NCBI GenBank assembly: GCA_016710885.1
Contig: JADJUC010000030.1
Span: 1-64,000 of the forward strand
Source: Candidatus Proximibacter danicus
GTDB lineage: Bacteria > Pseudomonadota > Gammaproteobacteria > Burkholderiales > Rhodocyclaceae
Direction: 5' to 3'
DNA length: 64,000 nucleotides
The translations under genes and the position numbers were made by a program. The notes beneath the pieces were generated by a model. It saw nothing but the letters and a program-made list of their open reading frames with translations. It did not search any database and was not told where the DNA came from. Positions within the stretch are counted from its first letter, which is position 1, and the number at the start of each line of letters is the position of its first letter. Of this stretch, positions 10,988 through 20,859 are shown piece by piece.

Positions 10988-10993
10988 TCAGTC

Positions 10994-11602
10994 ATGGCCC
11001 GCTACACCGGCCCCCGCCTCAAAATCGTTCGCGCCCTCGGCATCGAACTGCCCGGCCTCACCCGCAAGACCCCGAACCGCGATTACGGCCCCGGCCAGCA
11101 CGGCATGAAGCAAAAGCGCAAGTCCGGCTTCGGTATCCAGCTCATGGAGAAGCAGAAGCTGCGCTACAACTACGGCGTTTCCGAACGCCAGATCCAGCGC
11201 CTGTTCCGCGAAGCGAAGAACAGCCGGGAACAGACCGGCAACAAGCTGCTCGAACTGCTGGAGCGCCGGCTCGACAACGTCGTCTTCCGCGCCGGCTTTG
11301 CACCGACCACGGTTGCTGCGCGCCAGCTGGTCAGCCACCGTCACGTGCGCCTGAACGGCAAGCCGGTAACCATCGCATCGATCCGTGTCAGGAGCGGCGA
11401 CACGATCACGCTTTCGGAAAAGGGGCGCAAGATTCCGATGGTTGTCGAATGCACCGGAGAACCATCACTGTCGCGCCCGGAATGGATCGCCTTCGATGAA
11501 GCCCAGGCAACGGCGACGGTGACTCGACTCCCCGATGCGAACGAGGTGCCGTTCCCGATCGAGGTACAGCACGTGGTGGAGTATTACGCAGTACGGTTGT
11601 AA
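10994..11602 (+). CDS. rpsD: 30S ribosomal protein S4 paralogue lacking the zinc-site cysteines
   Basis: This is a 202-residue ribosomal protein S4 paralogue that would bind 16S rRNA early in 30S assembly. It has the S4 N-terminal domain (RDYGPGQHGMKQKRKSGF, residues about 29-46; EKQKLRYNYGVSERQ) and the S4 RNA-binding domain (ERRLDNVVFRAGF, then RQLVSHRHVRLNGKPV). The N-terminus MARYTGPRLKIVRALGIELP has no Cys, whereas standard bacterial C+ forms carry a CxxC zinc knuckle here. Such C- paralogues in other bacteria are often made under zinc shortage. It starts six bases after the DUF2149 stop with an AAAGGAG site at 10978-10984. That ties a ribosomal protein to the metal-uptake operon and suggests shared metal-responsive control. 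The housekeeping rpsD is presumably elsewhere. Confidence 0.88.
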   Translation: MARYTGPRLKIVRALGIELPGLTRKTPNRDYGPGQHGMKQKRKSGFGIQLMEKQKLRYNYGVSERQIQRLFREAKNSREQTGNKLLELLERRLDNVVFRAGFAPTTVAARQLVSHRHVRLNGKPVTIASIRVRSGDTITLSEKGRKIPMVVECTGEPSLSRPEWIAFDEAQATATVTRLPDANEVPFPIEVQHVVEYYAVRL

Positions 11603-11617
11603 TCCGAGGTGCCAGGC

Positions 11618-12532
11618 TCAGTGTGACGGCTTCCTGAACACGTAGAAAAGATTCGGCTCGCTTACCAGGTAGAGGGTCCCGGTATCGTCCATGGCCACGC
11701 CTTCGGCCTGTGGCACGTGGGCCTTGAGGCCGTGGTGGCCGCGCGAGAGTGCAAGCGTGCTGATCGGACGCCCTTCGGTATCCAGTTCGATGACCAGCCG
11801 CGACTCGTCCGACAGCGCCAGCAGGTGGCCGGTACGCCGGTCGTACTGCAGACTGGAAACATCGCGCACGAAGAGACCACGGTCACGCTTTGGATTGTCA
11901 CTGACGTCGACGGCAAAAGTCTTTCCCGGCTCGGCTTCCGGAAAACCACGGATTTCGTAGATGCGTACCGGGGTTTCCTTGGCGACAAACAGGCGGCGTC
12001 CGTCCGGGTCCCACGCCAGCCCTTCGAAGCCGCGATTGCCGCTGCGACCGATACCGATCGACAGGTGTTTGCTCTCCGCCGCGTCGAGCCGTTGCGTGTC
12101 CTTGTCGACACGCACCTTGAACAGGCGCTGGCGTCGCTCGTCACTGATGATGTAGAGCCCCGGACTGATGTACTCGACGGCCTCGGTATCGCCAAAGCCG
12201 GACAGTGCGATGCGGCGCAGAATGGTGCCGTCAAGGGACAGTTCGATCAGCTCGGTGTCCTGGTTGGTCACCGTAAACAGTGTCTTGCGGTCAGGGTCGT
12301 AGGTGAGCGCCGAGAGATTCTCGACACCTTCAATCGGCCGTGCTTCAACGGCAACTTCATAGCCCGGCAACCAGACCGAACGGACCTGCCATTCGGTGGC
12401 CATGCCCCACTCCTTCAGCTGGAACCAGCCGCGCTCGAACAGGCGGGAATACTGCGCCCCGGCCACGGCAAGGAACACTGCCAGCAGGACGGCAACAGCA
12501 AGCAAGAAGCGATGTGAGAGGAATCGTGACAT
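11618..12532 (-). CDS. SdiA-regulated/YjiK-type beta-propeller protein
   Basis: This is a predicted exported or membrane-anchored beta-propeller protein of about 304 residues. The N-terminal segment FLLAVAVLLAVFLAVAGA acts as a signal anchor. The body has regular strands with ENLSALTYDPDRKTLFTVTN, FGDTEAVEYISPGLYIISDE, NRGFEGLAWDPDGRRLFVAK and QAEGVAMDDTGTLYLVSE, the pattern of the SdiA-regulated (YjiK) family. The molecular role of this family is not established. ATG 12532 is chosen over an upstream in-frame GTG at 12562 because it directly precedes the signal anchor. It converges on rpsD (16-base gap) and lies just downstream of selD on the same strand. Confidence 0.75.
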   Translation of the reverse strand: MSRFLSHRFLLAVAVLLAVFLAVAGAQYSRLFERGWFQLKEWGMATEWQVRSVWLPGYEVAVEARPIEGVENLSALTYDPDRKTLFTVTNQDTELIELSLDGTILRRIALSGFGDTEAVEYISPGLYIISDERRQRLFKVRVDKDTQRLDAAESKHLSIGIGRSGNRGFEGLAWDPDGRRLFVAKETPVRIYEIRGFPEAEPGKTFAVDVSDNPKRDRGLFVRDVSSLQYDRRTGHLLALSDESRLVIELDTEGRPISTLALSRGHHGLKAHVPQAEGVAMDDTGTLYLVSEPNLFYVFRKPSH

Positions 12533-12613
12533 GGGCAAGAACGCGCAGCTCCGGGGATGCACCCCCTGGAGTATATGAAGATTCGTGAGGCGGTATCGGG
12601 GGTAACACCGGCC

Positions 12614-13667
12614 TCAGCCGACGACCACCCCGGCAGCCCATCGGTCACTTCGCCGATCACCGACGCACGCTCAAAGCCCTGCTGCAGGAAGATCGACAGC
12701 ACTTCGGTCACCGTTTCCGGCGAACAGGAAACGAGCAGGCCGCCGCTGGTCTGTGGGTCGGCCAGCAGCATGCGTTCCGGGTCGCCGAGGCGATCGGCCA
12801 TTGTCAGCAGGGCGCCGTAGCTCTGCAGGTTGCGCGTCGAGGCGCCGGTGACATGTCCGGCACGGGCGTAGTCGAGCACGTTCGGCAGCAAGGGCAAGGC
12901 ATTGAAATCGAGACTGGCAGCCACCCCCGATGCCTTGCAGATTTCGAGCAAGTGGCCCGCCAGACCGAAGCCGGTGACGTCGGTGACCGCATGCACGCCA
13001 TCGAGACAGGCCAGTGCGGGTCCCGGCGTGTTGAGCTGGGTGGTCGAGGCGATCATCGCGTCGTAGTCGTGCTCCCCAGTTCGCCCTTCTTGAAGGCGGC
13101 GGAGTAGATACCGACACCGAGACCCTTGCCCAGGATCAGCTTGTCGCCCGGCTTGGCGCCGACGTTGCGCTTGACGTGATCCGGCCGCACCAGCCCGATG
13201 GCCACCAGCCCGTAGATCGGCTCAAGCGAGTCGATGGTATGGCCGCCAGCGATGGGAATGCGCGCCTTGGCGCAGATCGACTCGCCGCCATCGAGAATTT
13301 TTTTGATGGTTGCGGTATCGAGCTTGGCCACCGGCATGCCGACGATGGCCAAGGCGAAGAGCGGCGTGCCGCCCATGGCGTAGATGTCGGAGATGGCGTT
13401 GGTCGCGGCGATCTGGCCGAAGTGGTAGGGATCATCAACCACCGGCATGAAAAAGTCGGTAGTAGCAACGATGGCCTGCGTGTCGTTGAGCTGCCAGACA
13501 GCGGCGTCATCGGCCGTCTCGATGCCGACCAGCAGTTGCGGCGGCATGAACGGGGGCGCTGTCTTGGCGAGTATCTGTTCGAGCACCCCGGGGGCGATCT
13601 TGCAGCCACAGCCGCCACCGTGGGCCAGCTGGGTGAGGCGAAGCGGGATTTCCTGAGAGTCGGTCAT
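12614..13667 (-). CDS. selD: selenide, water dikinase SelD (two single-base frame breaks)
   Basis: SelD makes selenophosphate from selenide and ATP for selenocysteine tRNA and selenouridine synthesis. The N-terminal half is intact from ATG 13667: LAHGGGCGCKIAP with Cys at the position that is Sec in some SelDs, IVATTDFFMPVVDDPYHFG, AATNAISDIYAMGGTPLFAL and IAGGHTIDSLEPIYG. The second half continues in another frame (VTDVTGFGLAGHLLEICKAS, MLLADPQTSGGLLVS). Restoring one base in the C4 run at 13074-13077 reconnects GELGEHDYDAMIAS. Restoring one base in the C4 run at 12628-12631 gives the expected end TDGLPGVVVG and stop at 12614. Both lesions are homopolymer shortenings, so the gene is probably functional. 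An upstream TTG (13676) is less likely. No other selenium gene is in the window. Confidence 0.88.
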
Positions 13668-13750
13668 GGTGCTCAATCTATGCGTGAATGCTTGAATGCG
13701 TGATGTTAGCAGAGCCTGTATGGCCGTAATCGAACGGCCATCGAGCCACT

Positions 13751-13972
13751 TTACAGGGCGTCAAATCCGGCATCTTCGATGGCCGCGCGGAGGGCGGCGA
13801 CAGCGGTTTTTTCCGGGTCGTGACTGATGCGTGCTTCACCGTTCTCCAGTGAGACCGCAACTTCACCGACACCGGGCAGCGCCTGCAGCACGCCGGTGAC
13901 ATTCTTCACGCAGCCCTGGCAGCTCATGCCGCCCACCTTGATCACAGTTTGTTCGGTTGCCATGGTTTTCAT
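13751..13972 (-). CDS. copZ: CopZ-like heavy-metal-associated (HMA) chaperone
   Basis: This is a 73-residue cytoplasmic metallochaperone with one HMA domain. VGGMSCQGCVKNVTGVL carries the MxCxxC copper-binding site near residue 17, and the fold pattern continues with LPGVGEVAVSLENGEARI and IEDAGFDAL. It would deliver Cu(I) to the CopA-type ATPase encoded two genes upstream on the same strand. ATG 13972 overlaps the corrected stop of the PAS-GGDEF-EAL gene; a second possible start is ATG 13963. Confidence 0.88.
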   Translation of the reverse strand: MKTMATEQTVIKVGGMSCQGCVKNVTGVLQALPGVGEVAVSLENGEARISHDPEKTAVAALRAAIEDAGFDAL

Positions 13973-16900
13973 TGTTCCTTCGTCAGAAAAGGTTGTTTGC
14001 GCAGCATCTCGGCAAAGGCATCGGGTGGCACCGGGCGGCTGAAATGATAGCCCTGCACGGCGTCGCATCCTTGCCCACGCAGCATTTCCAGCTGGTCGGC
14101 AGTTTCGACCCTTCGGCGATGACGCGCAGCCGCAGGCTTTGCCCCATGGAGATGACAGTCCGGGCGATTGCCCAGTCGTCGGAGTCGGTGACGATGTCGC
14201 GGACGAAACTCTGGTCGATCTTGAGCTTGTCGATGGGAAAGCGCTTGAGATAGGAGAGGCTGGAATAGCCGGTACCGAAATCGTCGATGGCCAGTTGCAC
14301 GCCCATCGCCGACAGCCGCTCCAGAGTCTCGATGGCCGCCTCGGCATTTTCCATGACGAGGCTTTCGGTGAGTTCAAGTTCCAGATATTCGGGGGCCAGC
14401 CCGGCAGACTTGAGGATGCCGTCGACAACGTCCTCGAACCGCTGCTGACGAAACTGTACCGAGGAAATATTGACCGCTATACAGATCGGCGGCTGTCCGG
14501 CCATCTGCCACGCTACCGCCTGTCGGCAGGCTTCCTTGAGCACCCAGGCACCGAGCGGAACAATCAGCCCGCAGGCTTCCGCCACGGGGATGAACTTGGC
14601 CGGCGAGATCATGCCGATCTGCGGGTGCTGCCAGCGGATCAGCGCCTCGGCGCCGACGATGCGGCCGCTGGACATCTCGATCTGCGGTTGGTAGTGGAGG
14701 ACGAACTCGCGACGTTCGAGGCCGACGCGCATGCTGTTTTCCAGCATCAGCCGCTCCAGGGCGGCGACATTCATCTCCGCCGCAAAGAACTGGTAGGCAT
14801 TGCGGCCGCTCTCCTTGGCCCGATACATGGCGGTATCGGCGTGCTTGAGGAGGGTTTCGAAATCGCGCCCGTCCTGCGGGTAGAGGCTGATGCCGATCGA
14901 CGGTGTCACGCTCAGTTCGTGCGTGTCGATGAAATAGGGCTTGGATACCTTGTCGAGTATTTTCCTGGCGACACCGGCGGCGCCTTCAATGCTGGATTCT
15001 GCCGCGACGATGACGAACTCGTCGCCGCCGAGGCGGGAGACGGTATCGGTACGCCGCACGCATTCAACCATGCGACCGGCAACCTGGCAGAGGATCTGGT
15101 CGCCGGTGAAATGGCCGAGCGAATCGTTGATCGTCTTGAAGTGGTCGAGGTCGATGAACAGTAGCGCAGCAACGCCGCCTTCGCGCTCGGCCTTGGCCAG
15201 CACCTGCTCGACGCGATCATGCAAAAGGGTGCGGTTGGGCAGGTGGGTGAGTGGATCAAAATAGGCAAGCTCGCGAATGCGTGCCTCCGCCGCGTGGCGC
15301 TCCGAGATGTCGGACGAGATGCCGACGTAGTTGATGATCTTGCCTTCAATATCCCGGTACACGCTGATCGTCAGCCACGCCGGAAAGAGTTCTCCGTTCT
15401 TGCGACGATTCCAGAGTTCTCCCTGCCAGACGCCCGCGCGGTCAACGGTCTCCCACATCGCAGTATAGAACTCGGGGGTCTGTCGTTCCGATTTGAGAAA
15501 GCGGGGCGTTTTTCCGACAACGTCTTCCGCAGCGAATCCGGTAACGCGGGTAAAAGCCGGGTTGATCGCAATGATGCGACGCTCGGCGTCGGTGATCAGG
15601 ATCACTTCTTCGGTAACGTCGAGCACCCGCTGTGCCAAGCGCAAGCCTTCCTCAGCCGTGCGCCGGGCGGAGATGTCGCGCAGGATGGCCTGCAGCAGCT
15701 TTCGCCCGCCCTCGGCCTCAACCACGCTGGTGCTGACTTCAACCGGGATGTCGACGCCATCGGCATTACGCACCCGCATTTCTTCGGGTTCTCCACCGCC
15801 GGCGGCAATATGTCGCTGCAGCTCCGATTCGTGCCTTGCCTGGCGGTCGGGCGGGAAGATGCGGACGGACGGCAATCCCAGCAATTCCTCGCGCGGGCGC
15901 CGGAACAGCAACTCGGCCTCGACGTTGGCGTCGACAAGCACACCGGCCGTGCCGTCGATGACGATGATCGCATCCTGGGCCGATTCGAACAGGGCCCGGT
16001 AGCGGTTGCGCGAGGCAACGATTTCATCTTCGACCAGGCGTTGTGCCGAAAGATCGAAGACGGTGCCGACGGATGCCGGTTTTCCCTGGAATTGCGCCGG
16101 GACACCCATGACAGCAATGGGAAAACGACTGCCGTCCTTGCGCACCCCGGTCAGCTCGTAGGGAAAACCCGGCTCGCCTGCTTCCCGTCGCCGCATCTGG
16201 TCGATCAGCCATTCATGTTCGTCGGGAACAATAAGATCGAGCGGCCCCAGTCGACTCAGCAGATCTTCCTCTACATAGCCGAAATAGTCGGCCAGCGTCG
16301 GATTGACGAAAATGAATTTCTGGTTCTGCAGCATGAAGATGCCGACCTTGGCCGACTTCATCGTCGCACTATATTTTTCTTCGCTTTCGCGCAAGGCAAG
16401 GTCCTGCCGCACACGATCCGAGATGTCGCGCTGCACGCCGAAAATGCCAAGCACCCGTTTTTCGGCATCGAGATCGGTGAGCAACTGCATCTCGACCCAC
16501 ACCGGCACATCATCCCTCGGCTGCAACTCAATCGTCGCCAGGCTGTTGCCGGATTCCAGGCAGCGAGCCAGCGCAGCCGAAACTCCTGCGGACGTATGGC
16601 CGGCAGCACCTCGACGCGCTGCCCGACAATCAACTCCGCATGGCTGCCGAACTGTTGCGCAAAGGCTTCGTTGACCCGCAGAAAATGCAGCGCAGCAATC
16701 GCCGCTTCGCCACCACACGCGGCAACCGACGTTGCCGCCATCGGCTGGTCAAAACGCAGGACAAAACAGCCATCGATCGATTGCGAAAAGAAATCTTCGA
16801 GCAAGCGTGTTTTTTCTTCGAGCGCCGCCTGCGCACGCTTTTTTTCGTTGATGTCAGTGGTAATGCCATGCACCGCCAGCAGTTTTCCTGCAGCATCGGC

Positions 16901-17287
16901 ATCGGCAATGGCTGAATCGCTGAACCAGGCAGTCCCCCCGTCGACCAGCCGCAGGCGGTATTCGATCCGGGTACGGGTACTTTTTCCCGGATTGGCCCGC
17001 GCCAGTTCCTCGAAATGGGTGACGCAGCGCGACCAATCCTCCGGCGGCATGCGCGTCCGCAGAATTTCCATCCCCCGCTGCTGCAACTCTTCCAGCGAAA
17101 CCCCGAGCAGCGCCGTCGCTGCCGTGCTGACGTAGTCGTAGCCACCGCTGACAAAATTGGCGCGATAGATGATGTGCTGGCTGCTGTCGAGGATCTCGCG
17201 CAACGCGAGGTCGGCAGGAACGCTCGCGGCATCCAGCGCCACGGAACTGTCGAGGCTGTTTCCACTTATCCCGCTTTTCTTGTTCAC
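13969..17287 (-). CDS. multi-PAS GGDEF-EAL cyclic-di-GMP protein (two single-base frame breaks)
   Basis: This sensor enzyme of about 1,105 residues controls cyclic di-GMP. Order: several PAS/PAC domains (for example IIYRANFVSGGYDYVSTAA; SAKVGIFMLQNQKFIFVNP; DAIIVIDGTAGVLVDANVE; EVILITDAERRIIAINPAF), a GGDEF domain (FIDLDHFKTINDSLGH and intact RLGGDEFV), then EAL (GAEALIRWQHP, NISSVQFRQ, DDFGTGYSSLSYLKRFPID). No clear transmembrane segment is seen. Both catalytic motifs are intact, so cyclase and phosphodiesterase activity are both possible. Restoring one base at the A3 run 16580-16582 joins the first PAS region. Restoring one at the C3 run 14109-14111 gives the normal EAL end (AEGVETADQLEML... 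stop at 13969). It starts with GTG 17287, overlapping the CopA stop (GTGA), and its stop overlaps the copZ ATG. The gene is therefore embedded in a copper operon. Confidence 0.85.
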
Positions 17288-19703
17288 TTGCTCACTCCGG
17301 ATCGTGCTGCAGGTTTCCAGCGCCTCAGCAACAATGAATTTGAAACCACCGAAACCGAACTCATGGCCATTGCCGCTCCCGCCACCACCGGATTGAGCAG
17401 GCCAAACGCGGCCAGCGGAATACCGAGCACGTTGTAGATGAAGGCAAAGAACAGGTTCTGGCGGATCTTCCCCAGCGTCGCCTTCGACAGCAGGATGGCA
17501 TCGACGACGCTGTTGAGATCGCTGCGCACGAGGGTGACATCCGCTGCCTCGATGGCGGCGTCGGAGCCAGCGCCCATGGCGAAACCGATATCGGCAGCCG
17601 CAAGCGCCGGGGCATCGTTGATGCCATCGCCGACCATGGCGACGATCCGCTCCCCGCCTTCAACGCATTCACCGCCGCCGCCTTGTCGCCCGGCAATATC
17701 TCCGCCTCGAAGTGGTTCACGCCCGCCGCTGCGGCAACGGCCGCTGCCGTCGCCCGGTTGTCGCCAGTAAGCATGACGACGGCGATACCGAGTGCCTGCA
17801 AACGGGCCACCGCAGCCACTGAACCGCTGCGCAACGGATCGGCCACAGCGATCAGCGCGAGCACACGCGACGCCGCGGCAAGAACGATGACCGTTTTGCC
17901 TTCGTGCTGCAGCCGCGCCACTTCCGGCAAGGCAACTGCAGTGCCGCTGCCGGCCCAGGCAGGCGAGCCAAGCTCAAGGTGCTGCCCTGCGACCACGGCT
18001 TCGACACCTTTACCAGGGATGGCAAGGAATTCAGCCGCTGGCGGCAAGGTCTTTGTCTCGGCACCGGCCGCCTGCAGGATGGCACGCGCCAGCGGGTGCT
18101 CCGACCCCTGTTCAAGGGCCCCGGCAAGGCGCAGGGCTTCGTTCCGGTCTATGCCGAAGCAGACGACATCGGTAACTGCTGGCTCACCGCAGGTCAGGGT
18201 TCCGGTCTTGTCGACCGCCAGCACGGCAATATGTTCGGCGCGCTCCAGTGCCTCGGCATTGCGCACGAGAATTCCGGCCTGCGCGCCTTGCCCGGTGCCG
18301 ACCATGATCGCCGTCGGTGTTGCCAGCCCGAGCGCACACGGGCAGGCGATCACCAGCACTGCGACAGCGTTGATCAGCGCTTCGGCAAGATCGCCGGCAT
18401 GGAACCACCAGCCGGCAAAGGTCAAGACGGCAATTACGCAGACCGTCGGCACGAAGATGGCCGATACCTGGTCGGCAAGGCGCTGTACCGGCGCCTTCGA
18501 GCCCTGGGCCTCGGCAACCAGACGAATGATGCCGGCGAGCAGGGTGTGCTCGCCGACCCCGGTTGCCCGGCAACGCAATTGCCCGAGCTGGTTCTGCGTC
18601 GCAGCAAAGACGCGGTCGCCGGCGGTTTTGGTGACTGGCATGCTTTCGCCGGTCAGCATGGCTTCGTTGAGGCTGCTGGCGCCGTCGATGACTTCACCGT
18701 CGACCGGCACACTCTCCCCCGGACGGACGATGAAAACATCGCCCGGCATCAGGGTGTCGACGGCAACCTCAAGTAACTGTCCGTCACGTTCGATGCGGGC
18801 GGTGCGCGGCTGCAGCCTGACCAGCGCCTCGATGGCGGCGGTGGTTCCGGCCTTGGCACGCGCTTCGAGTAATTTGCCCATGAGCACCAACGTGATGACC
18901 GCCGCCGAGGCTTCGAAATAGACGTGACGGTGCACCAGATCGAGGGCGGTGACGACCGCCGAGAATCCCCAGGCCATGCTCGTGCCCAGCGCCACCAGAA
19001 CATCCATGTTGGCACCGCGCCAACCGCCGCCGCGCAAGGATTTCCAGGCACCGTCGTAAAAACGCCAGCCGATCCAGAACTGCACGGGGGTTGCCAGCAG
19101 GAACTGCAGCCAGCGCGGTATCGGATCGGCGCCGTGCTGCATGGCATCGCCGCCACCGAACATCCAGAACATCTGCAACACCAGTGGCAAGGTCAGTGCA
19201 GCAGCAATCCAGAAGCGGCGCAGTTCGGCCTGATAGACCGCCCGCTTGCGCGCCTTATCTTCCTCGCGCGAGCGGTCGTCGGCGACACGCGCATGAAATC
19301 CGGCTTTTTCGATTGCCTTGAGCAGGCGATCGGAGGAGGCCAGACCTGTCACGTAGCGGACGCGGGCGCGTTCGGCAGCAAGATTGACGGTGACCTCGAC
19401 GCCTTCCAGCCGGTTGAGCACCTTCTCGATGCGTGCCGCACAGGCAGCACAGGTCATGCCTTCGATGGCCAGTTCGAGCGTTTGCGGCGGCACGCTGAAA
19501 CCGGCCCGCTCTATGGCCGCAACGACGGTTGCTGCCGAAGTTTCGCCGCCGGACAGGCGGATCTGGGCACGCTCGGCCGCGAGGTTGACGCTGGTCTCGA
19601 CGCCCGGCAAGCGGTTGAGCACTTTCTCGATGCGCGCAGCACACGCCGCGCATGTCATGCCAGCGATCGGCAGATCGAGACGGCCACCTTCAGGTTCTGT
19701 CAT
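17284..19703 (-). CDS. copA: copper-translocating P1B-type ATPase (one single-base frame break)
   Basis: This ATP-driven Cu(I) exporter or cuproprotein-loading pump has about 800 residues. It has two N-terminal HMA domains, each with GMTCAACAARIEKVLNRL. Membrane helices follow, then the phosphatase motif MLTGESMPVTK, the metal-site helix VIACPCALGLATPTAIM, the phosphorylation site AVDKTGTLT, the GSEHPLARAIL nucleotide-binding HP motif and MLTGDNRATA. The last part (MVGDGINDAPALAAADIG to the end) is in another frame; one base restored in the C4 run at 17652-17655 reads ALKAGERIVAMVGDG across the join. ATG 19703 overlaps the usp stop (ATGA). With a TauE/SafE protein, hemN and fnr nearby it may serve cbb3 oxidase assembly as in CcoI/FixI, or copper resistance; the sequence alone does not decide. 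Confidence 0.9.
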
Positions 19704-20125
19704 TTCACCAGCAAAACCGGGCAATGGGCGAGCGACAGCACGCGGTGGGAAACGGAACCAAGCACCAGCTCGGCAACCGCGCCATGCCCCTTGTTACCCA
19801 TGACGATCCAGTCGCAGGCGAGTTCGCGGGCCACGCGCAGCACGACGTCGGCCGGTTCGCCGACATGAATGTGCCGCGTGAATTCGATGCCGGCAGCGGT
19901 CAGTTGCTGCTCGGCACTGGCCAGATGCGGCAGACTCTCTTCGCGATAGTAGTTTTCCAGCGTGTCGTGCCCGACATGCGTCTGCACACGCCCGATGGGG
20001 ATGGGAGGATGCACGTAGAGCAGATGCACCTCTGGCGCTTCGCGCCAGGCACCCGCAATGGCGGCAAGATGCGCCGCGGCATGATCGGAACATCCGGAAC
20101 CATCGACTGCCAGCAAAAGCTTCAT
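19700..20125 (-). CDS. universal stress protein, UspA family
   Basis: This is a single-domain Usp of 141 residues. It starts with the typical KLLLAVDGSGCSDHA and ends with the ATP-loop signature DWIVMGNKGHGAVAELVLGS followed by SHRVLSLAHCPVLLVK. The start chosen is ATG 20125; the open frame extends upstream without further homology. The stop overlaps the ATG of copA, and a TauE/SafE gene ends 16 bases upstream, so it belongs to the copper operon. Usp proteins are cytoplasmic stress factors; the ligand here is inferred to be ATP from the G-2x-G-9x-G(S) pattern. Confidence 0.85.
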   Translation of the reverse strand: MKLLLAVDGSGCSDHAAAHLAAIAGAWREAPEVHLLYVHPPIPIGRVQTHVGHDTLENYYREESLPHLASAEQQLTAAGIEFTRHIHVGEPADVVLRVARELACDWIVMGNKGHGAVAELVLGSVSHRVLSLAHCPVLLVK

Positions 20126-20141
20126 TTCTCGCCTTGTCCTT

Positions 20142-20807
20142 TCAGGCGGCTGCCAGCAGCCGCCATACGCCCAACAACCCCCAGACACCGAAACCCGCTA
20201 CCAGAAGCCCGGACCCCATGCGCACCCACGGCCGCTGAACGATATGCCGCAGACGCACCAGCAGCAGACCGGCCAGCAACAGATTAGGCAGGGTGCCCAA
20301 CCCGAAAGCCAGCATCAGCATGGCGCCCTGTGTCGCAGAGCCAGCGGCCAGTGCGGTCGCCAATGCACTATAAACCAGGCCGCAAGGCAACCAGCCCCAC
20401 AGCATGCCCAAGGGGAATGCCTGTGCAACGGACTGCGCCGGAAGAAAGCGGCGGGTCAGCGGCTGGATGCGCTGCCACAGATTCTGGCCGACACGCTCGG
20501 TGAAGGCCAGCGCCCGGGTCACCCCCATGAGGTAAAAACCAAGGGCAATCAGCATAAGGTTGGCGAGGACGTAAAGCGCCACGCGTAACGGCAGTTGTCC
20601 AGCGAGGGCAAGCGAGGCGCTGCCCAGCGCACCGACGATGGCGCCGGCCAGCGCATATGAGGAAATACGCCCGAGATTGTAGGCAAGATGCAGGGAGGGT
20701 CGAGACGCTCCTCCCATCGACAACGCGCCGACGATGCCGCCGCACATGCCGACGCAGTGCGTGCCACCGAGAAGGCCGACCAGAAAGAGGGCGAACAGGC
20801 TATCCAT
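20142..20807 (-). CDS. sulfite exporter TauE/SafE (DsbD/UreH-like) membrane protein
   Basis: This is a 221-residue protein with six predicted membrane helices. The N-terminal FLVGLLGGTHCVGMCGGIVG and central GMLWGWLPCGLVYSALATAL are the paired Cys/Pro-containing motifs of the cytochrome-biogenesis-type TauE/SafE (DUF2007-neighbour) group. In many proteobacteria this gene sits beside ccoI-type ATPases, hemN and fnr and is thought to help cbb3 oxidase assembly. The same neighbours occur here, but the cco genes themselves are not in the window. A roughly 50-base gap separates it from the end of hemN on the same strand. Confidence 0.78.
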   Translation of the reverse strand: MDSLFALFLVGLLGGTHCVGMCGGIVGALSMGGASRPSLHLAYNLGRISSYALAGAIVGALGSASLALAGQLPLRVALYVLANLMLIALGFYLMGVTRALAFTERVGQNLWQRIQPLTRRFLPAQSVAQAFPLGMLWGWLPCGLVYSALATALAAGSATQGAMLMLAFGLGTLPNLLLAGLLLVRLRHIVQRPWVRMGSGLLVAGFGVWGLLGVWRLLAAA

Positions 20808-20859
20808 ATCAGAGGGGGAAGGATAACAGAGTCACCCTTCCCCCCTCTTTCCGTTGCGG

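Noticed and set aside
12614..13667. SelD as selenoprotein or pseudogene
   Set aside because: The active-site residue is encoded as Cys, with no in-frame TGA there, and the two breaks are single-base homopolymer losses.
15219..17135. 638-residue plus-strand frame opposite the EAL gene, and 49523-51193 opposite nuoN
   Set aside because: Both are antisense shadows of well-supported genes with atypical composition.
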